In this document: in pieces, positions 13,553 through 25,884 of the stretch | Position numbering within the stretch: position 1 is the stretch's first letter | Layout of the letters: the number at the start of each line of letters is the position of its first letter | DNA from: Chrysomallon squamiferum | Taxonomy: Eukaryota > Mollusca > Gastropoda > Neomphalida > Peltospiridae | Direction: 5' to 3' | NCBI GenBank assembly: GCA_012295275.1 | Contig: CM022665.1 | Span: 13,472,476-13,536,475, forward strand | Length of the DNA stretch: 64,000 bases | Notes under the pieces: generated by a model | What the model was told of the DNA's origin: nothing | The model's database searches: none | What the model saw: only the letters and a program-made list of their open reading frames with translations | Position numbers and translations under genes: made by a program

Positions 13553-14626
13553 TCATTTTAATGTGCAATATTAATGTGGAAAGTAGGTATTCGGTTAATA
13601 TAAAAACCAAAATTTACATTACGTCAGAATCTAAACTATTGATTAAATTTCATTAATTCAAATTCGTTTGGGTCTTAATTTTTATTAACGTTCATTCATA
13701 AATTAATCACAGTTATCGTTAATAAATGAAACAAATTTCTGATAATGTTTGTTTAAAATTAATGAGTATCGGGGATGAGCACAAAACCTACAGTTCCTGG
13801 GTTACCACTGACATTAAACGAGTACGTCTTAATGTTGACCTACCAAACAAAATCAAATTTTATATACATTATTATAATTTATATGTATCTTGCAACCATT
13901 GTATGTAGTGGCAAGAAAAATTTCTGCATTTTCACACACTGACCAAAAATATAGCTTTTTGAGACTGAGCCTTAATGACAAAAACAAATTATGCTATTTG
14001 CATATATTATATTGCTAAAAATTATTTCTTCAGTGTTTAATTGCTAGTTTTGATCTTAAAAGACGATTCTTGATTAGAGTTTTCATTATATATATATATA
14101 ATAACTGATAAATTGTTGTTATATGAGAACTGTTTTGTTTTGATGTCCTGTTACTGTTGAGAGCGGTTGAACTGATAATTAAAACAGTTATTTTCATTGA
14201 ATTGTTGGACTGCAGTATGTAAGGAATAAATGATTACTGTGTTATGACATCAGCTTTATCCTGCACACGTCGAATGGTCATGTGAAACTCATAATAGCCT
14301 CGTTGCAAATTGTCATTCTTACCTTGGCAGGCTAAAGCTGATGTCTTAAGATAGTAACCAGTTATTCCCTCTTTATAATAATATTATTTAAAACAGAAGA
14401 AATGCCAGTAGCATATTGCTATCGAGAAGAGTTTGCATTAACGCTCATGGAATGTTCACCTTGAACTACAAGACATAGGCCCGTACTGTATTGTAAATCC
14501 GAGGGACTGGAGAATAAATGATCACACCACCATATAGTTTTTCTTTTCTCTGATCGATATGTGTTTTTGTGTCCTTTCTTTCATTTTTATATATATATAT
14601 ATATAGCTAATGAAACTACCACCATA
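13011..14626. other. Between candidate first exons D2 and E
   Basis: AT-rich with an (ATT)n run at 13517-13552. A short ATG segment with phase-2 donor (MSTKPTVPGLPLTLN, 13775-13821) is possible but unproven. Confidence 0.45.
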
Positions 14627-14760
14627 ATGGCGTCCGCGTTCCTTTTCGAAAAACGTTCATTTTGTCGTATAAGTAATATTTTATACACTTCCATCAGATC
14701 AGTTAGTCCGAATTTCGGAACACAATCTAAGTTTTCACTAGAGAGTTCTGACAAAGGTCG
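14627..14760 (+). CDS. ADGB: Possible alternative first exon E
   Basis: ATG (ccataATGG) followed by 44 codons: MASAFLFEKRSFCRISNIL and then a Ser-rich stretch ending LESSDKG. Two donors are possible. CG|gtacat keeps phase 2 and would read into androglobin; AAAG|gtcggt, four nt earlier, has a better upstream match but gives phase 1 and a frameshift. A tiny upstream ORF (MKLPP) precedes it. Ambiguous donor, hence low confidence. Confidence 0.33.
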
Positions 14761-16037
14761 GTACATTTTACACACACACACACATCATCATCATCATCAT
14801 CCGACAGAAAACATTGATTTTCTGACCATTGTGCTGAGAATTACAAAGACTGGATTAATCTGGATATATTTACCATATTCTGTCGGATATAATTCCTACT
14901 ATGGAACTGATAAAAGCATTATTAAAGTGTATCTGTGTTTGCGCAAACATAAGTTTTATTATAAGCATGTGTGTGTCCACTGTTACAGTTATATTTATCA
15001 GAACAGAACAAAAATTAATAGATTTATTAGTTTCTTTCTCTTTGATTTTGTTCTTCATGTCGTTATTATTATCATTATTGTTGGTCTTCTTATTATTATT
15101 ATTGTTGTTGTTGTTGTTGTTGTTATTTCACATCTGCTTGCACATACGAAATTATGTTATTTCCTTCCCGGTATAAATTAATATTTTTATTTGGGTTTGT
15201 TTGTCAAACGGTTTTAAAGAAGTCTATATTACTGTGTCTCTTTGTATATGAATTATAATGTACTGCTGAATGTACTTTGAAGCCATTCTGCATCTTATCG
15301 TCTATCCGTTAGTCCATACAGAAGTACGTACAATCATATTAGTATGTATACCGTGTGTCAGTTTAGTGAAACATTTTATTTATTTATGTATTTGCTTATT
15401 TTATATTTTAGTTTGTTGTTGTTGTTTTTTTAAATATCAGTTGCTACACGCAAGTGTGTCAGTGGAGCAGTAATAAGACAAGTCTTCTGAAATGCTTCAT
15501 CAGCTGCCATTTTCCTTTCTTTGATATAGACAAATAGAAAAAGAAAACAAAAACCCATTCATATCATCATTGTTGCAAATGAATATATATGACATTTAAA
15601 ATGTAGCTTCACTAGTCATCTACCCGTATTCTTTCTCTTTCACTAACTTACTAACTCTATCTAGAAAAGTCCCAGTATTTGTTTCTGTTTTATACAGCAA
15701 TTCAAAGTCAACCTGAAATAGATTGATAAAAGTATAGCTGCGCGGCCATTTCGACCTAATGTACAATCGATATAGGTTATTATAACAAAAGAAAAAAGAT
15801 TTAATTTAAAAATAAAACATGCATGTTAAAAATTGTCAACACAATATCAAACAATTTCCACTGTAATCAAGTCTCTTGGAACATTAGACCCATCTGGTAT
15901 AAACTGCCTCGAGGTAAAAAAAAATAATAATTGTAATGAAAATGTTGCCAATAATCTGGGATAATGACAAAATATGACGTTAATAAATGGGGACAATTAT
16001 ACACACTTTTGGTACAATCGAATGAGAACCCGCCATC

Positions 16038-16051
16038 GTTGCTATGACAAT
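16038..16051. promoter_or_regulatory. X-box-like motif GTTGCTATGACAAT
   Basis: Differs from GTTGCYATGGCAAC at two positions, in the 3' half site. It sits in a CpG-rich patch about 1.3 kb upstream of exon F. The TTGCTATGAC core also occurs about 190 bp upstream of exon C. Confidence 0.33.
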
Positions 16052-17357
16052 CACTCACCTGTCAGGTGCGATAAGGTCATTAACTCTGATGAGGTTTCAT
16101 TTCACGTCTTTTATCAGATGAAATTAGCCTTGCATCCGTTTCCTGTAAACAGAAAACAGCGTTTCTTCCTGTTATTACCAAATTAAAATATCTCCTGTCT
16201 CACTGAATCTAACGTTAATTGTATACTATTATAACTGCTAATTTTATATTTATTTACTTATAAAACACACACACACACACGTAAACATACATATAAATTA
16301 CACATGAGTACATACATCATATGCAGAAAAATCTCACTTCTGTAATGTGATAAAATCGAAAAAAAAAATTTCAACTTTTCCCTCCTTTCGTTAAATAAAT
16401 AAATAAACCATCAAAAACAACAAAACATTAACTCTTTTACAATAATCTTTTTTCTTCTTTTGGGTTATTTATAGTTGTTTTTTTCTTTCTTTCTTTCCCT
16501 TTTTTTTTCTGGTTTTTTTTTTTTTTTTTTTTTTTGTCATTCTTTATTCATAATCGGATAAATAGTTTTTGTTGTACCTGTCCTTTTTTAAGCCGTATAA
16601 ATCACATCGCTTCATCTTTGATCGCCGAGTGGGTACTTGCAAAAAAGAGCTTATTTCTATTTTGTTTTCGTTTAATAGAGCATTAACGAATTTCTGTCAG
16701 AGGTAAATTCCCTTTCAGATAGTATGCCCATATGCTACAAAAAAAGTAATAATAATCTTCTTCGTATAAAAGACGGTTTCCATCCTCTCGGTGGCTCATT
16801 TTAACTTTCTGGAAACAGAGCCATAACCGTATATTCCAGGAAAAAACCTTCAGGAGATTCAAAAGGGAAAAAAATCTCAGTTGATCATCTGTAATATATA
16901 AGTTAAAATAAAAATTAAAAAAAAAGAAAGAAAATGGAAACAAAAGGAAGATTGTGATAGAAAATAATGTTTAAAACAAAAGAAAGAAAATATGACTAAG
17001 GATTTTTAATATATTTTGGGGGTTTCCTTTCAACGGTTAAGTATCTCTTAGGTATAACTTACTTACGGATGAACATATATTCAAAACCAATTTCGTAGAA
17101 AAAAAACAAGTACCGACAACAACAACAAAAGTTGCAGTCGTCACACAGATTTGAACGTAAATTCTTGGAGATCGATCATTAACATTTGCAACGTTTTGTA
17201 CACTGTTTTGCCAATAAATATTACTTTCACGTATGTCGATAAATCAAATGGAGAACAACAGAAACTGTTAAATAGACTGCACATAATTGTTTGTGTAGAG
17301 TTACGGGTTCTGGTTATAGCATTAGCATCAGTTGCATTATATTTTTGGACTGAAAAC

Positions 17358-17539
17358 ATGAAACGCCATTCCAAGAAGGAGCCAGAAGATGGCGGCCATA
17401 TTACAAGCGGTTTCCATGGCAACGTTGGTGGAGGTAGGAGGGTGTCACTTGGACAAGTTCACGAAATGTACTTGAAACAGCGGGGATCTATATGTGGATC
17501 CCCATGGGACAAAGAAGGCAAATTTGATTTTGGCGCAAT
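17358..17539 (+). CDS. ADGB: Candidate alternative first exon F, carries an X-box
   Basis: 60 codons plus 2 nt from ATG to an ideal donor (AT|gtaagt). The peptide runs MKRHSKKEPEDGGHITSGF, GGGRRVSLGQVHEMYLKQRG and SICGSPWDKEGKFDFGA with a split Met codon. RRVSL is a near-ideal PKA-type site. Phase 2. The frame is also open for about 200 nt upstream but has no earlier ATG, and that stretch looks like AT-rich chance sequence. The segment is GC-rich and contains a near-perfect palindromic X-box at 17410-17423. Confidence 0.66.
17410..17423. promoter_or_regulatory. X-box (RFX-type) motif GTTTCCATGGCAAC
   Basis: Both half sites (GTTTCC and GGCAAC around AT) match the RFX consensus GTTRCC-N2-GGYAAC closely. 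RFX factors drive ciliary genes, and androglobin belongs to that group in vertebrates. The motif lies inside the reading frame of candidate exon F, so it may be fortuitous coding sequence or a downstream promoter element. Confidence 0.5.
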
Positions 17540-18124
17540 GTAAGTTAATATGCTCGACGATTATTTTGTCTGTGGCTTGGAATAATGATGATGATAAGGA
17601 TGACGATGATGATGTTGATGATGATGATGATGATGTTGATGATTATAATAATAATAATATTAAATGACAGTTGATTAATAAAGGAATAAAAGAAACTAAG
17701 AACATTAAGCAAACATTAATGTAACTGAATATTCTTTAAATTAAAATATGTTTATATGTATTATTACAAGGACATCATCATAATATTATTATCATCATTT
17801 TATCACTATTTTTATTAATCAGTTTTATGAAATAATTAACCTTTTATAATCGTAAAAATCGAAAAAAAAAACCGAAAAAAAAGAAATTTGCTCTTATTAT
17901 TTCAGCACTGACAATCAATTTTATGTTATTTGATAGTATTTTATGTTACAATTGCTCATGATTAGACTTGCCAGACATTTTTATATATACGAGAATTCCG
18001 GTATGTACCAAACAAAAATGTCTATTATGGGAGTTTTATACTAAAACCCTAAGTAAAATGGACAGTTCTGTACATGTTGGATAGCCTTATATTTCAGACT
18101 TTTAAAAACATTTTCTCCGACTTC

Positions 18125-18185
<61 letters not shown>

Positions 18186-21100
18186 GTAATAGTAATAATA
18201 ATAATGTTTTACATATCAACAAACGAATATCAAATATGATTGGAACTAGTTAATACATATAGATAGACATATATAAACTGAGTATTATTTGTATTACTTT
18301 ATTTTATTTATTTATTTATTTTTATATTTTATTATTATTATTATTATTTTATTATTTTTATTATTAATTTTTTTTTAAACAAAACCATGAAGCACAACAT
18401 TTATAATAAGAGGAACAAAATGTAGTGTGTTTTTTTTGTTGTTTTTGTTTTGTTGTTTTTTCATTTCTGTTTTCTAGCACACCTGAATCTCATTTTGTAA
18501 GGTAAAAATCGTCTGTGTTCCGTGTTGCGGCGGCTGCGCGCAACGAAATGAAAACGATCTGTTATTGATAATTACTGATTGTCGTGTGTACAGACACTAA
18601 CGCTTCGTATGAATTAATATGTGCGCACGTGCGTATACGGATGCGCTTAAATGTAATATACATTATGGTCATCGTCATCATTATGACTGTGTAATATTTA
18701 TCACATATTATTATTATCAGTTACCTGAACATTAAAATGGTGTGAATCATTATGATTATCCTTTGGTTTAAAATGAACCTTATACCTCCAGGGTAACATC
18801 CATCTTTTGAACATGAAAGCTGTGAAGATAAAGAACAATGGATATGTATATGAACACCGAAAGAAAATGACACCGGTATTGATAATAAACTGATAATCTG
18901 ACCAAAATGATGATGCTTTCTATAATTATATATTTATGCGTCTAGAATTGATTTTTGGGTGTGCGTCATTGTTTCATAATTCAGAGTGGTGTATGTAACA
19001 ATATCGTGGAGGTAGTGATTTCACGAGGAAAGGCTATAGTTTATAATATTAACATTATTTTGGTTTTGCTATAGTTAGATTCGAAACTTACAGAGATAAT
19101 CTATTTTCGAGAGAAATGTTTATCATCTTGTACTAAATTTTAAAGAATTAAATTACTCCCTATCTTCTTTTTCTAGTTTTGAATAATTATAGTTTAACAC
19201 TATGCTACATAATAATTTTATAGCCATGGATTTTCTAATAACCAAAGGTGAAATAAGTTGGAAAAAAACAGGTATCTTGTAATGTCTGTCATCATTACCT
19301 CCACAGTCGTCATTATCATACTGCCATCATCACAACGATCGCCACCAGCATCAACATCATCACCGTCATTTTTGTTTTTATTATTATCGACAGTACAGAT
19401 CCTAATACTAATGAACAATTATTTCTTCTTTTTTTTCAGCCTTATGATCTGCATGATTTCCCACTTTATCCTTTTTTCACCATGTCATTTCTACAAGCCT
19501 CAATTAGAAAATATACTGCTTTTATCTGTTTTTGCATTATGTGATCTCATTTAAGAATATTGATTTTTTTCTTTCCTTTTATTTTGTCTTTCCTTTTTAT
19601 TTTTACTCTTCTTTCTTTCTCTCGTTCTTTCATACTTTTTTTTTTTTTTTTTAATCCAAACTAATTGCCTGCTTCATGAAGTCAGTTAGTTGGGTTCTCA
19701 GAATAATTGTTTTCGTGGCATCATTGTTCTTTTGAACTCGAAGTATTGGTAGTTCAGTTGTGTGTAGCATCTGCATATTTCTATATTAGAAAATATATAA
19801 CTTGCTCCTACCCTTATTTCCTTTTGTATTATTACTACGACTATGGCTACCACTACTACTATTATTATTAATACATATATTATTGCTACGTCCCAAGAAT
19901 ATTATTCCTAATATTCAGATATACATATCTAGTTAGTATACATTTTTAGTAACCACGAAAGAAAATAAAAAAATAAAAATAAAGAAAAACAACAACAACA
20001 AAGAACAACAAAAGAAAAGAAAAAAGAAAAATGTTACAGAAAATATAGGGGAAAATCTATAGCAGGCTAAGAATGACTTATACCATTCTGTAAATTTAAA
20101 TTTGTTGTTAATATATTACTTATTTATTTATTTAATTAAATCGCTGATTGAAACAGTCACGAGAAACGTTCTGATATGAATTCAAGTACTAAAATTTGCA
20201 TGTATTAACAGACACATAAAGATTATTTAGATTATTTCTGCATGACTAGGCCAGTAAGCCTTTATCCGTACTTCTCCTGTACCCTTTCCATTACGTCTGT
20301 TTTAAAATCCGTTCTAGTTGTGCGTCTGTATTTGTCTTAGTCGTTGTTGAAAATTATCTCGTTTTAAATATTTTTGTTTGTACGTTTTATACATGGTTAT
20401 GTGTGTTTATCTGTACACACACACACATTACAGACACATATATATTAAACAATATATGCACGCATACACACACGTTGATTTTTGTATTTATTTTAAACGG
20501 GCGAATGAGGTATCCTTGGAGTGGATCATTAGATCTATTAATTAATACTGAGAACTTATTTCCTCGTGTAATTACATTGTTCTGAACTAAAAGGCAGTTT
20601 AAATTGAAGAAATACAAATCTGTGATACAACAACAAAAAGCAAGTTTGAACTTGAATGTTTTCACGTGAAAGCGGTTTTAATTTACTGTGTTCAGCGACG
20701 CTACATCAATCAAGAGACCATTAAAGTATTTATCCATGACAAAGCAACCATACCAAGCCAGGTGTATCTACTTTTTAAGTTGATATGAACGGGCAAAAAC
20801 TCAATATCAAAACTTTGCCGCCCGGGGTACAGTAGATTCAAGGATCAATACGCCTCTCGGGATTCTGTTAGAATGTTTTCATTTCTAGTTTTAGTTTAAT
20901 GAATTCTAACACAGCGGAATCATTTTGTTTGTTTTATTTCTACCATTAAATAACAGTTTTGAAACGGAATATTAAATTAATTCTATATCATTGAGAATAA
21001 CTGTTTCTATTAATACCTATACTAAAACCATTACATCTGTTTGAAGTATGATATAATAATAATAATAAAAATTAAAAATATAAAATAAAATAAAATAAAA

Positions 21101-22438
21101 TAAATAACAACAACAACGACAACAATAAATAAATAAATAAATAAATAAATAAATTATTAATAAAGACGTTGTTCTTTTGTTAAATTTGCTTTTGCTAAAG
21201 AAAATCTGGCGAATGAAAACAAAATCTTAAATAACAGGAAAAACTACGTAATAAAGATTTTATTTGTAGAAACACTTACTCTACCTGTTTACCTTAAAGA
21301 TATATGATATAAAGTGTATACATCCGTTCTGTGACTGTAAACACTGCAGAATTAGTCACACCATGGTCCATTTAGTAATGCTTTCACGTGGAATATAATT
21401 ATTACAGATGCCGAGCAACAAGGCCGGGAAACAATAAAATTCTAAAGATGTTTGAGTTACATAAATTCCAACAGGGTCTGACAAACAATGCTTTTAAGAG
21501 TGTTTGTTAAGCGAGATACAGCCAGTATGATCGTTTCCATGAAAGTGAGCGGAGGAAATCAATTTTCGTTTCTGAGATCAGAGTAGAATTTTGATTAACT
21601 CGTCTGTTTAGTACATCAGTTTAATGATTTTGTAATGAAGAAGACACATATCCTCTAGACAATAAATAAGACTGAAATAAATCAAAGTCGTATGAAAACC
21701 TATTTCGTTTTTGCAAGAAAATTACTTTAACCGGTAACTGATTTCTTTTTCTTTTTAAAATGTTTTTCCTGCGGGTTTTTTCCGTCTCCGTGCTGTGTTG
21801 CTGTCATGGGCTCCAAAACAAATTTGCCATTAAAAAGAACATACATCTGAGTCACTAAAAAAATAAAATAAAATAAAATAATTTAGAATAAACATCTTTG
21901 TTTAGAATTTTTCTCATATAACATGATAATGATACATCTCATATTTACGTGAAGTTAATATGTAGGAATATAAGTGCATAATCAATTAAAATTAATGCTG
22001 ATAGGTATTTATATGTTGTATTATATCTAATGCATGCAGGCATATGTGTGTGTGTGTGTGTGCATATATAGGAAGGTGGGCAACACATGTATGTATAAAA
22101 TTTATGAATAGATTTTGTATTATTATTATTTTAATATTTTGGGCTTCGAACTTTATTAAAACTTGTGACACGATGTCATTCAGAATTCTTAAAATATATA
22201 TTTATGGCACTGAGACTATTGAATTTTCTTTATTTTTTCTTTAAGAAAACCCACTGCAAAATAAATTTATTGTGTGTATTTAAAATATATTTATATAACA
22301 TATTTTCAAACTATATAAATAATTATTCAGTATATATATATTTAAGTTCGATGTAATCCGAATTCATTTGTGTACAAATTAAATTAATCATATTGGCTAT
22401 TCCTTAGCTGCAGATTAAAATAGCATCGAAAGTGTATT

Positions 22439-22472
<34 letters not shown>

Positions 22473-22493
22473 AATAATTACACAAAAATGTAC

Positions 22494-22524
<31 letters not shown>

Positions 22525-23099
22525 TGTGAAATCAAATTAATTAAACAAAGGACTTTCATTCCAGTTTTTTGTTATTATTTATTTTCTGTTTCTGAATGCG
22601 CTTAGACCATATATTGCAATTCTTCAATGTACAATTACAAAAGGCCTATCTGTATTTACGTGTTACTTTAAACATTATTGTGTTTCGTTTTAATGGAATC
22701 TATAGTACTCTGTGGGATACGTGAACATGCAGTATCGTGTTGTTCTACGTACTGTTTATTTTATGTCTCAAACGGCTAAATCAACTTTCGCGAATTCCTT
22801 ACAACGTTCTTAAATCGGAGTCATAAGAATAGCCACTGGACCAAGACAATGTGGGGTGCTTCGCTTTAATACGATATCACTTCATTTCGTTGTTGGAGGT
22901 GTCTCGAAAAACCTCCAGTAAGATTAACTGACTGTTGAAAGATAACAAATTATTTATTTATTTTACATTTGAATTATATATTGTGCGTGGAACAGTATGT
23001 TCGTTTTCGCTTAAAAGGAAAGAAATGTTATCATTCCAGTTACAGGTGAAGTAATGGAATAAAACATTGGAAAATAGATACTAATAAAGATGCAAACCT
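17540..23099. other. Between candidate first exons F and G
   Basis: (GAT)n at 17585-17640, (TAA)n at 18126, many A/T tracts. A CpG-rich patch at 18525-18650 (gttgcggcggctgcgcgcaa) has no matching reading frame. Short phase-2 ATG segments at 20736-20761 (MTKQPYQA) and 21539-21582 (MKVSGGNQFSFLRS) are weak candidates only. Confidence 0.45.
18126..18205. repeat. (TAA)n microsatellite
   Basis: Trinucleotide run. Confidence 0.95.
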
Positions 23100-23509
23100 A
23101 TGCTGATTAGTGAATCAAAATTTTCAGACAAAAAAAAAGGTGGGGGTAAAAAAGTAGTGATTATGAGTAGGAGGACATCCTTGTTACCAACTGGCGGGAA
23201 AAGACTGGCTGCCAAACGACAGTCTATAAAAGATGGGCAACAGGCACTGCACAGAGGATCATTTTGTCTGTTCGATATTCAAGAAAAATATTTATACATT
23301 ACGATTCGCACTTATCCTTCCCACCCGGACACAGAGACAGAAATTATTATCGCTCAGGGACCGATATATCATGTAGACAGCAGACGTGGCTCTTTGCTAC
23401 CATCTGACAGAAGACAGTCTCTATTTCCGGTTGATAGGCGACCGTCTGTTTTCCCAGCTGACCACAGAGATGAGGTGATTACACCCGACAGTGACCGCAG
23501 AGATCATAG
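23100..23509 (+). CDS. ADGB: Candidate alternative first exon G, repeated RRxS sites
   Basis: The longest of the set: 136 codons plus 2 nt from the ATG at 23100, or 115 plus 2 from the in-frame ATG at 23163 (MSRRTSLLPTGG). An in-frame TAA precedes the first ATG. It ends AG|gtaaaa in phase 2. The C-terminal part holds three 9-residue repeats, SRRGSLLPS, DRRQSLFPV and DRRPSVFPA (23379-23459), with a fourth related copy at the N-terminus (SRRTSLLPT, 23166-23192); the repeats are visible in the protein more than in the DNA. Between them is FCLFDIQEKYLYITIRTYP. I do not recognise a domain. It would join exon 2 in frame, giving a split Arg codon. Confidence 0.68.
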
Positions 23510-23607
23510 GTAAAAGACGGGCAGAAATTAATATTTATGATAAAAATATATAATGAACAGTATATATGTATGTATTTATTAATGTGCATTATATAAAGGT
23601 AACTTCA

Positions 23608-23613
<6 letters not shown>

Positions 23614-23672
<59 letters not shown>
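23614..23672. repeat. (CT)n microsatellite
   Basis: About 100 bp downstream of candidate exon G's donor. Confidence 0.95.
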
Positions 23673-23677
<5 letters not shown>

Positions 23678-24068
23678 AACATTGTGAATAAGAAGCCACC
23701 AACTTGCAGACATGCCAAGGCTTGTCAGAGTAACTTTATTTTATTACTATTAGTTTTTTAACATTATTAATTTAATTTCCATTGCGTTTTTCGGATTGAG
23801 CACTAGCAAAAAGCTTTAACCACACACGAGGTATCAGTTTTCTTTTACAAACAACAATTAATTATAACAAAATCAAACACTGCTTACATTCATATAACAT
23901 GCAGTGTTGTAATTTGTATAAAAGGTATTACATGTAACAAATAAGAATGTAAAAAATTATATATCTATATTGGCAACAAACAAAAAAAAATAAAAAAATA
24001 AAAAAATAAATAAAAAAATAAAAACATAAAATAAAAATTTTAAATATAATTAATTAATTAATTAGCTA

Positions 24069-24073
<5 letters not shown>

Positions 24074-24122
<49 letters not shown>
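24074..24122. repeat. (TAA)n microsatellite
   Basis: Trinucleotide run in an AT-only stretch. Confidence 0.93.
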
Positions 24123-24123
<1 letters not shown>

Positions 24124-25202
24124 ATAGTAGTGTTAGTATTAGTACTGGTATTAGCATTAGTATTAATATTAGTCATTTTATCATTTATTTTTTTTTATTT
24201 TTTTTTTTTTTAATGACGCGGTGAGCTTGTAACACAAACATGTCAATAATAATAAATAAATAAAATAAAATAAAATAAAATAAAAATTAATAAAATGCAT
24301 AAATAAATGAAAAATCTTATTAACAACAGTTTTTGCCAGTGATTTACAAACGTTTGCAGGTTTACATTATCACGGGTTTACACGAACACACACACATTTT
24401 TTTTTTTATATCAGTATTTCATGGTTTACTTACATTTGTGTATGCGAAGTAAAGCTGGCAATCAGTGTGCATCCTCAGTAACCCTGAAATACTTAATTAT
24501 TAACAAGACTTTTGTGTAAAAAAACAACAACAATTTCTTTTTTTTTAAATTAATAGTAATAATAATTTCTTTAAAGTATAATTATTTCATTTGTTTCTTT
24601 TAATCAACAATAACAATAAAGTATGTTCCTTCAGCCTAAATTCAAAGACAATAAATGAATAAATAAAATTCGTTTTTACAGTCATTCCATCAGGCTAGTT
24701 TTTTTCTAACTCTCAAAGATACATTTCAGTGAGTGTTTTCTTCTAGTCCGTTTATTTTATCTTCAGCTTTACAAAATGTCACAATTGTCGAAGCTGATTA
24801 ACTTTGATTTAACACATAATTTAGTTTTATGAGAAGCATTATAAAAATGAACAGGTTATTAAAACCAGAAACATGCTCAAACACAGATCTGAATTTCGAT
24901 AATTTATGTATCAGTCTAACAAATCTCCATTTATCTCTATATCTGGGTTATGCAGTCATAAATTGTATTAAACTGTTTTCAATACCTTGTTATTTATTTA
25001 TTTTCTAACCGTTATTATTCGACCGTTGATATATTATTGCAGGTAAAACGTAAAAATCAGTGGGGAATAAATAGAGGCAATATTTGATTTATGAATATTT
25101 ATGTGATATATAAATGAATTATTACAATAGTTAATCGACCGAAGTAAAACATTGGGCTATCCTGTCATTACTACCCTCGCCCTTTTCTCGCAAGTACCAC
25201 AT

Positions 25203-25204
<2 letters not shown>

Positions 25205-25300
<96 letters not shown>
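25205..25300. repeat. (CT)n(CA)n microsatellite
   Basis: Compound dinucleotide repeat about 520 bp upstream of canonical exon 1. Confidence 0.95.
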
Positions 25301-25710
25301 ATCATACGGTTTTCTTAAAATCGATATTTTTACATTTTATTATTATCGCAATAAACTGTCTAGCTGTGAGATTAGAGCAGTAACTAATGAAGCTATAGAG
25401 AAAGTAAACAAAAATTATCCCTCTCGAAAAATAACAAAACAAAATAATAATAATAATAATAATAATATTAATAATAATAAAATAATAATAATAAATTTAA
25501 AAAAAAAAGAAGAAAAAAAAAAGAAAGAAAATAAATAAATAAATAGACAAAGTTCTTTTGATACTACTAAAATGTTTAATTACATTTATTTTTACATGTA
25601 AACATAATTTATCAATTTTTCATCGCATTAATGTGCAATAAATAAAATATTTACTCTTGCCGACACTTTCTTAATTCCAGTTTTTGACATATCCAGTAAT
25701 CGAGAAAGCT

Positions 25711-25748
25711 GCGCATGCACAGCGGCATTAGTGATTGGACATGGCAAC
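25711..25748. promoter_or_regulatory. Probable core promoter of canonical androglobin exon 1
   Basis: Within about 110 bp of the start codon lie GCGCATGCAC (9/10 of the NRF1 core, 25711-25720), an inverted CCAAT box ATTGG (25734-25738, NF-Y) and ATGGCAAC (25741-25748), one half of an RFX X-box. This is a typical TATA-less set for a ciliary gene. No transcription start can be read from sequence. Confidence 0.5.
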
Positions 25749-25819
25749 AAGAGCGACGAACGATACTTGATAAGTTTTCTCAATTGTTGTCAATGAAATT
25801 TCAGTAATTGTTTAATGTC

Positions 25820-25884
25820 ATGGCTTCAAAGGGCACTAAAAAGGGTTCAACTTTCAATCGTGTGAATTCTGCAACACCAAGAGA
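25820..25884 (+). CDS. ADGB: Androglobin exon 1 (canonical start)
   Basis: [20 protein letters not shown] and onward, 21 codons plus 2 nt, donor GA|gtaaga. The start resembles the vertebrate androglobin N-terminus (MASK, basic run, NSA). The ATG has a strong context (G at -3 and +4). An upstream ATG at 25815 opens a 17-codon overlapping frame in weak context. Confidence 0.88.

Noticed and set aside
14561-15181. 206-codon frame spanning exon E
   Set aside because: Only the start is complex; the rest is His, Ile and Val runs from microsatellites. The first ATG is not in good context.
17151-17357. Open extension upstream of exon F
   Set aside because: No ATG; hydrophobic AT-rich translation and no acceptor of matching phase.
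18790-18880. Short basic frame MKAVKIKNNGYVYEHRKK with donor
   Set aside because: Exits in phase 0, so it cannot join androglobin exon 2 in frame; too short to stand alone.
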